From positions 868,001-932,000 of the forward strand of contig RCSZ01000012.1 in the NCBI GenBank assembly GCA_014898425.1: 64,000 nt of DNA, given 5' to 3'. Under the pieces are notes generated by a model, which was given only the letters and a program-made list of their open reading frames with translations, had not been told where the DNA came from and ran no database searches. This DNA comes from Botryotinia globosa (taxonomy: Eukaryota; Ascomycota; Leotiomycetes; Helotiales; Sclerotiniaceae). The position numbers and the translations under genes were made by a program. Below, one piece after another: positions 25,771 to 36,415 of this stretch; position 1 is the first letter of the stretch, and each line of letters starts with the position of its first letter.

Positions 25771-26642
25771 AAATTTGCTTGGTGGTTTGGTAGTTGAGTG
25801 GGTAGTGGGATCTAATAGGAAAGAGACTGTAAGAATGATTTGAGGTGGAATTTATCGCCTAACAAGTTTTGGTTCTGTCAGTCAAATAATTCCCTTATCC
25901 ATCTATAATTAAGCAAAGCAGCGGCAATTGAGTTTTTTTTACCTCTTTGAAAGATTCGAGTGTTTTGTTTATTAGTAGGTCCGGTCCGGTATACTTACAA
26001 CACACGCACGCAAAATCAAATACAAAATCACATACAAATATCGAGCGAATGCCGCTTTTGTAGTATTTGGCTTATTTTTTTTATGGGAAAAGAAGGTTCG
26101 GCCGAGTAGCCAGCCCTTTTGAAATATATGGTGAAAGTAGGGACTGGTAGTAGGTGGTTATACTTTTGTTGATAGATAGCTAGTATATAGTGACTTTCCT
26201 GGAGAAGGGTCAAGTAGTTAGATACTACTGTACCTAGGTAGGTGGGTGTACTCGAGCTGATAAAGAGGGAGGGAGGTACCTGGTAGGGGATTAAATAAAT
26301 GGATTATGTATTGTATTCTTTCTAGCTCCTCACAGAATGAGATGAGAGAATTCTTTCATGAGTCGAGTGATAAAATCAAGATATAGATGATGGTTAGTTA
26401 CTGTTACTACTCAAGATGGAGGGGAAAGTAAAGTTTATATACTGGACACTTGATAATTGATCGTGATAGCCCGCATTGTACAGCATCAACTATCAAGTAC
26501 CAACAATGCAAGATATCCTATCCTGCTTTGTACACTCGTCGCTGTTTTCTTCCTTTTGAATATCTATTGATAAGAAGGGTGTCTGGAGGGGGGGGGGATT
26601 TAAGTATCACGAAGGGCCTCGTTAGTAAGTGCTCACTCGAGT

Positions 26643-26970
26643 GTAGTATCTAGTATCTAGTATTTAGTATCTGTATCTAGTATTTAGTATCTAGTATTTA
26701 TATCTAGTATTTAGTATCTAATATCTAATATTTAATATCTAGTATTTAGTATCTAGTATTTATATCTAGTATTTATATCTAGTATTTAGTATCTAATATC
26801 TAATATTTAATATCTAGTATTTAATATCTAGTATTTAATATCTAATATCTAGTATCTATATCTAGTATCTAGTATCTATATTTAGTATCTAGTATTTAGT
26901 ATTTAATATCTAGTATCTAATATCTAGTATCTAGTATCTAGTATCTGTATCTAATATCTAATATCTAGTA
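26643..26970. repeat. Minisatellite of 7-base units (TAGTATC and variants)
   Basis: About 45 degenerate tandem units over 330 bases. Units are TAGTATC, TAGTATT, TAATATC and TAATATT, with occasional one- or two-base losses (GTATC, TATATC). Nearly all substitutions are C-to-T or G-to-A transitions. Confidence 0.92.
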
Positions 26971-27078
26971 GATAGCCATGTGCAAATACAAGTAAATAAA
27001 GCTTGGCATGAAACCCTAATTTATCCATCGCTCTTTTGAATCTTTTCTCTTCTTCTCATTGCAGTACATACATACCTA

Positions 27079-27114
27079 TCTACCTACCTACCTACCTACC
27101 TACCTACCTACCTA
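27079..27114. repeat. (CTAC)n microsatellite
   Basis: About nine copies of the same unit (complement of GTAG/GGTA) that occurs near 5640. Confidence 0.9.
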
Positions 27115-27419
27115 TGACTGACCCAAAGTGGCATCGACGAGAAATCCATGTAACCAACCAACCAACCCTTGATAAGGCGGCGTTAGATCATTTCAAGGTA
27201 CGCACCCAGATTCGAAAACTTAGAAATGCCACTGACGTCATTTTGAAAGATTCATCTCCACCTGCAACTTTTCATTCCATAAATCCTCTTTTTCTTTGAT
27301 GGATTGATCCATGATCCCCCACGCTTTGAAACCCCGAGCGGAGTGAATGAAAGATATTCCATGGATAGCAAAGACTTACATATATTATAGAATTTGAATC
27401 TTTTTTTCTTCAATTATTA

Positions 27420-27444
27420 TTCTTCTTCTTCTTCTTCTTCTTCT
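27420..27444. repeat. (TTC)n microsatellite
   Basis: About eight copies, the same trinucleotide class as the large tract at 1312-1454. Confidence 0.88.
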
Positions 27445-28104
27445 CTTTATGATTTAGTAACAAGGGAAAGATTTATCAACCCATATCCAATACCACCTCA
27501 CCCACCCATCTGGATAGTAGATAGATACATCGCAGAATTGCATCATCCCCACTCCGGAAGCGTTCGTCTAATCTACGGTACACATACAGTATTTCTCACG
27601 AGTCACGACCGCCCAGTCACCAATGTCCCCGATCCGATTCATGAACTTTGCAACTCATGATACCTGCCTAGGTATATTAAATGCTCCATGTGCTTACACC
27701 TATCTTGTGATAACTTATAAGATTGATTGTCTTAGGTATCCAACCTACTCTGTACAAGTCTGTCTGGACCAAGTGAAGCAAGCAAGCAATCTCGGCAACT
27801 CAAAAACACAGCATTCTAATTTCTCCCATCATTTTCGCTATCGAAAACTTAAACTCCGATGAATTTCAATCATATATCTGTGATTGGCTCGATTGTCTGA
27901 TCTCGGTTCCACCACCTGCATACATAGACAACAAACAACCTTCCCTTTGCCGTGGCAAAACCCTACTTTTATACTTCACACTTCGCACTTGCTTCTACTG
28001 TATTGAACTCACTTCATCTTTCTGAGATGGCTCTGAGGTTGACACACAACTTCTATTAACCCTGGTCAAACCAGGTCAAACCAGGTCAAACCAAACGGAA
28101 ACTG

Positions 28105-29114
28105 TTGATACAATGGCTTCACTCCGAAATCCGCACTACACAACTGCAGCTGGTCTTTCTACTACAGTACTTCCAACCGTCTGCACAACGAGCCTCTCTT
28201 CTTCGTGGGTCACTACCAATGAGGAAACTACAATATCCGTCTCTAGCGTCTTGGAATAATCCAAGCTCAAGCTCAAACTTGAGTTACTTGTACAGCGCAA
28301 TTGCACCAATTTATCATCAATGCGCAAGTAACACCACGGAGCAAATATGGTTCAAACCATAACCATCTATTCGGTTCCGACTTCTGCAAAGATTATCTGG
28401 CCAAGCTTCGGAAAAATCTAAACAAGTTCTGTTTGGCTTCCCTGCGGGTAGGATTCGAGGAACGTTCCTCGGCGCTCACCAAATGGATATTCACCGGAAT
28501 AGCCATTTGGGTTAGCAATGTCCAATCATTTCCTCTCTTCTCATTGGAAATGTACTCTACACACCTTACCCGCTCCAGATTAATCTTATCTTCAAAACCT
28601 ATAACCACAGTCACAGTTCGAGCCGATAATAAACAGCACCTATCATTAATCGAAGCAATTAGGTCCGACCCTTATTACACTCCATAAGTAAAGATCAGGG
28701 TGTACATGTTCCCACTCTTCAAGTCCTGAGATCAAAACAACATCGCGTAGACCCAGACCGATCCACTCAAGATTCCATACCACAATAGCCTTGTTGAAGA
28801 ATTTCGCCTAGTGTTACTCCAAATACATGACCCGAGAACGCCTGCACTTCGTCCTACCGTGTCGCTGGGAATTGCAACTTCGATACTACGAACTCATCTC
28901 ATACAAATTGAAAAAGATCAACATTATGACCGTGCTCGCCACGCATATGTATCCATCATCTCAACTTGGATTCCGAAGTGAAAGCACGAAATTGGATAGA
29001 CGAGACGTGTTCTCCGCTTGCATAGATAAATGTTTGGGTGTCCAGAGTACCTTTCTACAGAATACAGAATTTCCCGGTTCTACAAACACCCAACTCATTA
29101 TCTTTAATCGGTAA
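28105..29114 (+). other. Possible remnants of an unidentified gene
   Basis: Several plus-strand frames without low complexity lie close together. One begins at an ATG at 28112 and encodes a Thr/Ser-rich 48-residue stretch. Another, ending at 28687, covers about 128 residues. A third runs from about 28753 to 28983 as a 76-residue frame without Met (SLVEEFRLVLLQIHDPRTPA is a typical part) that starts right after a CGTAG acceptor-like site. I cannot join them with canonical splice sites into one protein and recognise no family. It may be a decayed gene or chance. Confidence 0.25.
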
Positions 29115-31234
29115 GTTGTAGAGAAATTGAAATTTATGTTTCAATGGTTTTGTGTTTGTGTATTAAGGAGATTGTAGAATTCGGTCAGGAGTATGAGAAG
29201 TGAGATCAAATTCGCTCGGTGATCTTTATGATTTGTATTGGTCACTCTCTGTATTCTTTCACTGTCTCAACTAATTTATATGAGAGGGCGGAAGATAGGA
29301 TGAACAGTTTCAGTCTCTTTATTCTTCAGCTTTCCAAAGGTTAATCAGAGATTCAGTGTAGAAATAGATATATGTCCATCAATATACACACGTATCTAGT
29401 AATCTTACATGTATTCATCTAAAGAATCTTTGAACATCTTTTTCTATAAAAGTATAAAGTGTAAAATATAAATTGTAAAGTTGAAATAGATATAGATATC
29501 TCAATGCCCTATTCACATCTCTACTCGAAATATCTATCTATTTATATACATACATATATACATATCCCTCAATCAACATCCCACAAACACACTCCTTCCC
29601 AATCAAATCCCAAATCCCAAATCCCGAGTTCCAAGCCCCCAGTTCGAAATTCGATTCTACCTATGTAATACATAGCAGATGCAAACATCAACATCAATAT
29701 CAATATCACATACAAATTCAATTCCAATGTGTAATGTATAATCTCTTACACATATACAACAGGTAACCTTTACCTATACTAGATACTACAAATCACCTTT
29801 AACAAGTTGAGTTGATGATAGAGTTGGTAATGAATATCTAATATCTAATACGTAATACGTAATAAATAAGTAATTCATTCGTAAAACTTAAATAATAATA
29901 GTAACAATAATAATAATAACATAATATAATATTATTTATAGGTATTTCATCACTCATTCATATATACATATATAGATTTATATAAATAGATATTATCACT
30001 CTCTATATTTCCAACTCAATAAGATGAACATTGATGAATATTATATGTATTATATGTATTATATATAGAAGCAAAAGATTTATTGATTTCCAACTAATAA
30101 ATGTGTTAATAAATCAATAAATCAATCAATCAATTATTCCTTATACGCACATACTCACATTCATATCACTATTACAAATATCAACGCTAAAATCAACACC
30201 TCTCCTCTCCACTCCTCTCCTTTTCTCACCTTCCCCCCTTTCTACTTACCCCTTGCACCTTACAGCAAGCGAGATATTCCAAACTATATTTCCACATCCC
30301 AAATAGAGAGATAAGATAAAAAGACGTAGACGAAACTAGGAAAGAAAAATAATACGTATTACCTACAGATACATGCATTGTATTGAAGCCTAAACACACA
30401 TCTCGTTAGACTGATGTAAGATTACCTATCTAATCCCATAACCCCCGAATAGAACCATAACGAATAGGTATCATGACTAGATGAACATATCGCCCATGTA
30501 ATACCTATGAATATAGATCAGAAAAGTCATCACCAAAGCAACTCATAATCAAGATAAAAAGGCAAAGAATCCACACAATCTCCTCTTTCAAATGCACAAA
30601 TCGCGGACGTACTTGAATACCAAACCATCCAAAAGCATGCGCATATATTCAAACACCCATATCCCGAGTTCTATACATGTACCTATTTAACATTACTATT
30701 TCAAAATACTATCATTATAACAATACAAACTAACCCACCCACAGGAATCTATTTCATAATAACATATCTCAGACCCCCATCTATCTATTTCTAGAGCTGT
30801 ACACCAATAACACATGAACCACTATTCAACCATTACGGGGTATATCGAGAGAAAAAAACTCGCCAACACCAAATGGAGCATTTGATAATTTTCCCGGTCA
30901 TATGATATCCGACCCGAAGCCTAAAGAAAAATTTCGTCGAGTTGCATAACTCCATATTTGATGCGCCGAGTGAATGAGTTCGCCCAAAAAGAAAACTTGA
31001 TCCCTAAGTACATGTTGCCTATGCTGATGTGTTTGTAAGAAAGACATTAATGAATTGAAGTCGCACTTGGATGCTGAGAAGTTGCATGTATCTTCGCTAC
31101 CGACATATGTGATATAACGCCTAGACTCCCATATCCGTGAGAAAATGTAATCGTGATCTGATATGCGCTCCAAGAGTACTCCTTAAGTACCCTATTAGAA
31201 CAGATCATTCTGAACCGCTAAAAAAAAATGGATC

Positions 31235-33047
31235 TCAAGCACTTGTATTGGCTCTAACTGTAGGAGGCCGTGTAGATGAAGCTTTATTGAAAGGTGCATC
31301 TTGCGAAGAAGAAGATGAGCCCAACGCACTATCCGTCACGATAATTTTTGGAACCCCAGATTGATCCGGCGAAGGGGAATTATTAAAAGAAAGAGGTGAG
31401 TTTATATCACCAGTTGAACCCTCGAGTTCAAAATCTTCATCAAAACTCTGAGAACCAACAGATTGTAAACCATTGCCCCTGAACAATCTTTCCGAGAACA
31501 TTTGCTCTGGAGGAAGAAAAGTTCGTGGTCCCAATGACGATACACCTGTGACTGGGCGTGATCCATCTATAACTAGTCGTCCTCCCTCAGTAACGGGATA
31601 CGTTCCGTTCCTCGAGATTGGTGGCCCATAGTGTTGTAGAATGCCATTTTCGCGCCACATGGCAAGAACAGCTTCTTTATCGTCAAGCCCGACTGCCTTG
31701 ATTCTTTCTGTTATCCAGTTCTCGATATTCGCTCTGCTTTGCGACGCAGAAGGCTTGAGTTTATAGGCTGTCACTTCATGGTCTCTATAAACTGCTTGAG
31801 CGGAGGTACAGACTCGACAAGATCTTTCAGCTGGGGTGGCCTTTGGCCCTTTCCTACATTTCCACCAGCCCCCCTTTCCATTACGTCGCCCAATTTGTTT
31901 CCATTCTTCGCCATCGTAGTGAAATTCCAGGTTCCATAGATTACGTCTAGGGTCCCTCTCCTTATGATCATCATAGCCTAGCTCAATTTCTCTCCCAATG
32001 ATCCAATCATTCATCATGTTCCTAAAACTGTCCCAGGGCCTATGAATTCCCTCTGACGGAAACCAGTCAGGTAGGTATGCGCCGCATGTATCCCGATCTG
32101 CGAGTGTAATTGGAGGTCCAGGTGGGATGTGTGTCTTTTTGCATTTCTTGCAGTATTCGATGGGTGCCCCTTCGTTTACATTTCTGACAAAATCAGCCTT
32201 TAGTTCCTCTCTGTGAGCACCTAAACGTCAGCAATTGTGTTTTATTATGCGCTTGGGATGGAGTATGTGATAAACCCAGCGGTGAAGTAACTGCCAAAAT
32301 GAGACTGTAAAATAGAAGAGAAAATTGGTAAGCTTACTCGGTGTAGATTTCACCAACACATGAAGGATCATGTTGTACCCATGCCTTTTGTGTAAAGTCT
32401 ATTTCAGTGGCCACCATTTCACCTATCGATGGTCTTCTAGTACGCTTAGTTGCAGCACATACAAGCTTTTTAGGAGATGGTGTATTTTTGATGGCAAGCT
32501 CAGCTCCATCAAGAGCCACATCGAAAGTATCATACTGTTGTGGATCGTACTTGTCGACCTTTTCTATTCCTGTAAAAGCAGAATTCGCTGGAGGAGGAAA
32601 GATTCTCCACGGTTCTACTGGCTCATTAGGCCTTGAAGGGGGAAGTTCGATATTCTCTGGTGCGCGCTGACGAGAAAAGCCGGTGACAACTATCGGGTTC
32701 GTAGGCTTGTACTCATTGTAGGTATATTTTGATACCACCTCACCCGCGAGATTTCTGATGACGGCGGGCACAGTCTTCTGCGTATGCGAAAGAGGCACAA
32801 TTGTATCAGATTTCGGCTGGGGCTGGCTGGATGATGTAATGCCATTCACATCATATTTCGAATCATGACGAGGTCGAAGGGATAGGTACTTAAAGCCTTC
32901 CGAGTTTTGACTGGTAGAGGCTACAGCTTGGGAATCCATAGAGGTGTCCTTATGGAAACGTTTACTGTACTTCAAAATAGAAGCTGGTTTGGTTTCATTG
33001 TTGGGGCCGAGTGAACCATGATGAGAAATAGTTTCCGAGTTGTCCAT
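31235..33047 (-). CDS. Hypothetical protein with paired-cysteine motifs
   Basis: Not recognised as a named family. Two exons: 33047 down to about 32338, and about 32210 down to 31235, with a GTAAGC donor and a CTCACAG acceptor that keep the frame (ending IYTE, resuming EELKADFVRN). About 560 residues. The first exon is polar and disordered with short proline-rich stretches. The second holds a more structured block: YCKKCKK, DTCGAYLPDWFPSEGIHRPW, WNLEFHYDGEEWKQIGRR, GGWWKCRKG and CRVCTSAQ. The Cys pairs (CKKC, CRVC) with CGAY could bind a metal, but this is inference. The tail is Ser/Pro-rich. Start at 33047 gives the longest frame and a suitable context. Likely real because the frame crosses an intron cleanly and shows uneven, protein-like composition. 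Confidence 0.7.
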
Positions 33048-34008
33048 GTTGAAATGAGCCTGTAGGTGGACTAGGTGGAACAGTAAGAATTGAAAGCAAA
33101 GTGAGATCTTATCCTCCTCTATTTTGACTGTTGAGGAGGAACTGTGTCAAAAACTATTGATACAAAAGGGAGACCTAAAGGACGGATGCAAGTTAATTCT
33201 GTTTCTTGGTATGTGAAAAAGTTTGGTGCAAGGCTAGTTCGTCATTCTATTCCATGGAAAGAAACTTGCTTGAAATTTTAGTCCAAAGTAAATTGGAAAC
33301 CCAAAAAGCCAGCGATCAAAGAATCATACCCCCTTGATAACTGATATGCAGTTGCCCGATTAATGTAGGAACAGTGTTTCTGGAATCTACTATGAGCAAG
33401 CTGGGTAGATGTTTCCTGAAAAAAGTGGTTGGGGTTGATGGATTAGAATGATGGAAGGTAAAACCAGGCCAGATAACTGCCTGAGAAGTTGTTGATTCAT
33501 CATTGGAAGTGGAATAATGAAAAGGGCTTGAACAATTTATATAATTTACTGCCATAAGTTACGGTTGTAGAGGTCCAAGAGGATACTGTAGTCGGTAACT
33601 GCCAGTGGTATAGATTCTGATATGTGGAAATATAAACGACACTAACAGTAATTGGAATGTACAGATGAAAGTATAGAAGTGAATAGAACATGAACTTATC
33701 AGAACAAAACAATTTTCATGTTTACCTACAGGAGATCAATAATAAAGCATCAATACTTAAATGAGGGTTTGCCGATTGTGGAAAGGAAACATAGAAGTTT
33801 TATGTTTGTAGGGGAAGAACTCAGCAGAACTAAAAAAAAGAAATGGAAGGTGCAACGGTGAGAAAAGATGATGAAAGACCAAGCACTCAAATTCACTAAA
33901 CATACTTTGATATAATTGTCAACAACCTACCTAGTATTCAATAAAAATGGTCACTCAATTACAGATTAACAAAGATTTTTCACAAACCCACTGTTGACTG
34001 CTTAAGTT
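33048..34008. other. Intergenic between the hypothetical gene and IRC3
   Basis: Presumed promoter of the hypothetical protein and 3' flank of IRC3. Overlapping minus frames at 33316-33555 and 33500-33712 (79 and 70 residues, Ser/Thr- or Phe/Tyr-rich) have no recognisable feature. No repeat seen. Confidence 0.5.
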
Positions 34009-36070
34009 TCACCCCAGAAGAGGTCCAATACTAACTGCTTCCCTCCTTGCTAAAATAGAGTCTTGCTCTAGCTTCAAACGTGATTTACCTGCTCGCCTTT
34101 TTTCTGCCTCCAAACTCGAGAATCTTCCTTTTGCGCCATGCTTGAGTTTCGTTATCATGTCTCCAGCCTTGCCCTTCTTAAGATCTGCGGAGGTCAATTG
34201 ATCATCCTGTGGTCGAAACTTGTTAAGAAACATCAATTGCCCTTCTGTAGCCGGACCGTTTCTCCAGGATACGTTTCTAGCAATAAATTGAAGAGGATAT
34301 TTTTTGGCCGCGAAAGTATCAGCCGCATGAACGGCATCCAACAACGTTTCTGTAGCGACAAGTTGGCGGGGCTTTGCAAATGGTGATTTAGATTTGGGAG
34401 CCCTTAGACTAGCCATGGTAACAGTCTCGGTGACAGTGAACATCACTTTCGACTCCTCGGACTCTTTTTCAATTTTTAGGTAAGTTCCATTGGTATTGCT
34501 CAGCACATATTTGTCTGAACCAATACATACCCATGCAAATGGGGAGATAGATCTGATATGCCTTTCTACAGAGGTGTCTTCGATAAGGTCATAGACAGAA
34601 TCATAATCAGTGAAACTGACAGTCCTGATGTTGGAATTGGCGGATGTTGGAGAGGCTTTAGCCTTGACGTCTTCGGCTTCTCTCTTCCTCGCTTCCTCCT
34701 CCTCCTTTCGTTCCTTAAGAGATTTAAGATCGTCCGGCTTCGCTTCCTCAACGAGTTCGGAAGGATCAAGACCGAAAAGAGTTGGCGTCGTTACGATGCC
34801 AGTCGAGAGGGTGGCAACCATATCAATAATATGACAATTTTCCTTTCCAGGATGTAATCGCATACCTCGACCAATCATCTGAACGAGCAAATTACGCGAT
34901 TTCGTAGGTCTTGCCAGTAATACACAGTCAATATTCGGAATATCAGTCCCTTCAGTAAAGACCCCGCAATTAATCAGCACTGGGAAATCCCCGTTTCGAA
35001 AGGCATCGAGTCTGGCACTACGCTCGATCTTTGGAGTATCTCCCGTTACGAACTGTGCATCAATTCCGTACTCGCGAAATTTGTTAGTCAATCCTCCCAC
35101 ATGAGCAAGATCAACACAGAAGACTATTGTAGATTTCCTTCCTTTGGCCTTTGCAAACCAACTACGCACAGTAAGTTCATTGATTTGATCAGTGTTGACA
35201 ACCTGCGATAGTTCTCCAGTCTGAAAATCTCCATTCGGGCCCTTCTTCACGGAAGAAACATCAGCTTTCGACTGTACTGTGGTGAAGATAACCCCAGATA
35301 GCCATTTGTCTTCAATCATATCAATATAATCCTTGTGATAGACAATCTGATCAAGAGCAGCACCCAGCCTCAACCCATCAGTACGAGACAAAGTCGCCGA
35401 GACGCCAACAAGAGCCGGGGAGCTTTCTCGCTTTTCGGAGAGTCCAAAATGAGCCAAGACTTTCAAGTATTGTGGTGCAACAATATGATGTGCCTCGTCA
35501 ACCAGTATCAATTTGAAACGAGTAGGATCAAACTTCTCGATCCGGTCACGAGATCCAATACTTTGAATACTTGCCACAGTGATGTCTGCGTATCCACTAG
35601 CATGCATCTTGCCCATCTCTATGTCAATTCGTTTGTTTGGGTAAGCATTTTCACAGTGCCGAGCTGCTTGCTCAATCAGCTCTTGTCGGTGAGCTAAGAT
35701 CAGTGTTTGGGTTGCGCTTTCAGTGTGTGGTTGGACTCGATCAATCAGCTGTGTGAAGATTACCTGCCAAATGTGATGAGAATAGGAAATGATGATAATC
35801 GTCCAAGAAATTACTTACAGTCTTCCCACTTCCAGTAGCCAAAGACACACCCATACGTTTGTGACCTTGATCCAGATGAGAAAGTACGGCTTGGATACAT
35901 TCTTCCTGGTAATCCCTCAAAACAATGCTTTGGTGAGGACTAGCCACAGCCGCTTGCTGCACTCTAGGGAGCGTGGAAGCTCGTGCATAGTTTCTGATGG
36001 AGCTCTGTATTCTTCGTGGTCGCCATGACCTTGAGAATAGCCCTAGCAATCCTTTTGAAGTAGGAGGCAT
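34009..36070 (-). CDS. IRC3: Mitochondrial DEAH-box helicase Irc3
   Basis: Superfamily 2 helicase that in yeast works on mitochondrial DNA, remodelling branched structures. Two exons: 36070-35819 and 35763-34009, giving 668 residues. The N-terminus is basic with many Arg and Ser and no acid ([14 protein letters not shown]), a good mitochondrial presequence. Motif I is ATGSGKT at the exon 1 end, then [13 protein letters not shown] (Ia), LVDEAHHI (DEAH motif II), [12 protein letters not shown] (III), and in the second RecA domain [23 protein letters not shown] and [13 protein letters not shown] (VI). A charged linker rich in Glu/Lys/Arg and a C-terminal region follow. I chose the Met at 36070 because it opens the presequence; an upstream in-frame Met at 36241 would add an unlikely extension. 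It is divergent from the Rrn5-like gene with 345 bases between starts. Confidence 0.93.
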
Positions 36071-36415
36071 GATGATATAAAATTGTGGCAACAAATTGTA
36101 GTCAGTATTAATCACTGATAAGCGCGATAGACGCGAACTATTGCATCCCTGTATTAAAGCCACGGCATTCAGAAAATTACAATCGGAAGTACCAAGGTCC
36201 ATAATCCCTTGTTTATTTATTATTAGCTTAGACAGGACCACATTACAACCGTGCTAATTTTTCGAGGTCCTCTCATAATTCACTCGCTCTTCAGAAAACT
36301 TCAGAAAGGCGAGTTTCGATCCACATCACGTCCCATCTTATCGCAAACTATGTGGACGAGAAGAGCACAACACATTTATCAATTAATACGCTTTAAAGAT
36401 CGTTAGCTCGCCTAC
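36071..36415. promoter_or_regulatory. Divergent promoter region between IRC3 and the Rrn5-like gene
   Basis: Only 345 bases separate the two start codons, so both promoters must lie here or overlap. The IRC3 side contains an in-frame upstream ATG (36241) that is probably not used. No TATA box is obvious at a fitting distance. Assignment rests on gene orientation only. Confidence 0.6.

Larger units (their letters stand above)
25587..31234. other. Long gene-poor region upstream of the MAP kinase
   Basis: About 5.6 kb. The kinase promoter side has GGT and GAGT microsatellites. Next come a 7-base-unit minisatellite (26.6-27.0 kb), a CTAC tract and a TTC tract. Possible gene remnants lie at 28.1-29.1 kb (listed separately). 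From 29.1 to 31.2 kb the sequence is AT-rich and without a supported gene; the minus frame 30898-31173 is unrecognised. Confidence 0.5.

Noticed and set aside
35741..36241. Longer N-terminus for IRC3 from Met at 36241
   Set aside because: The extension has no presequence character, whereas the Met at 36070 opens a typical mitochondrial leader.
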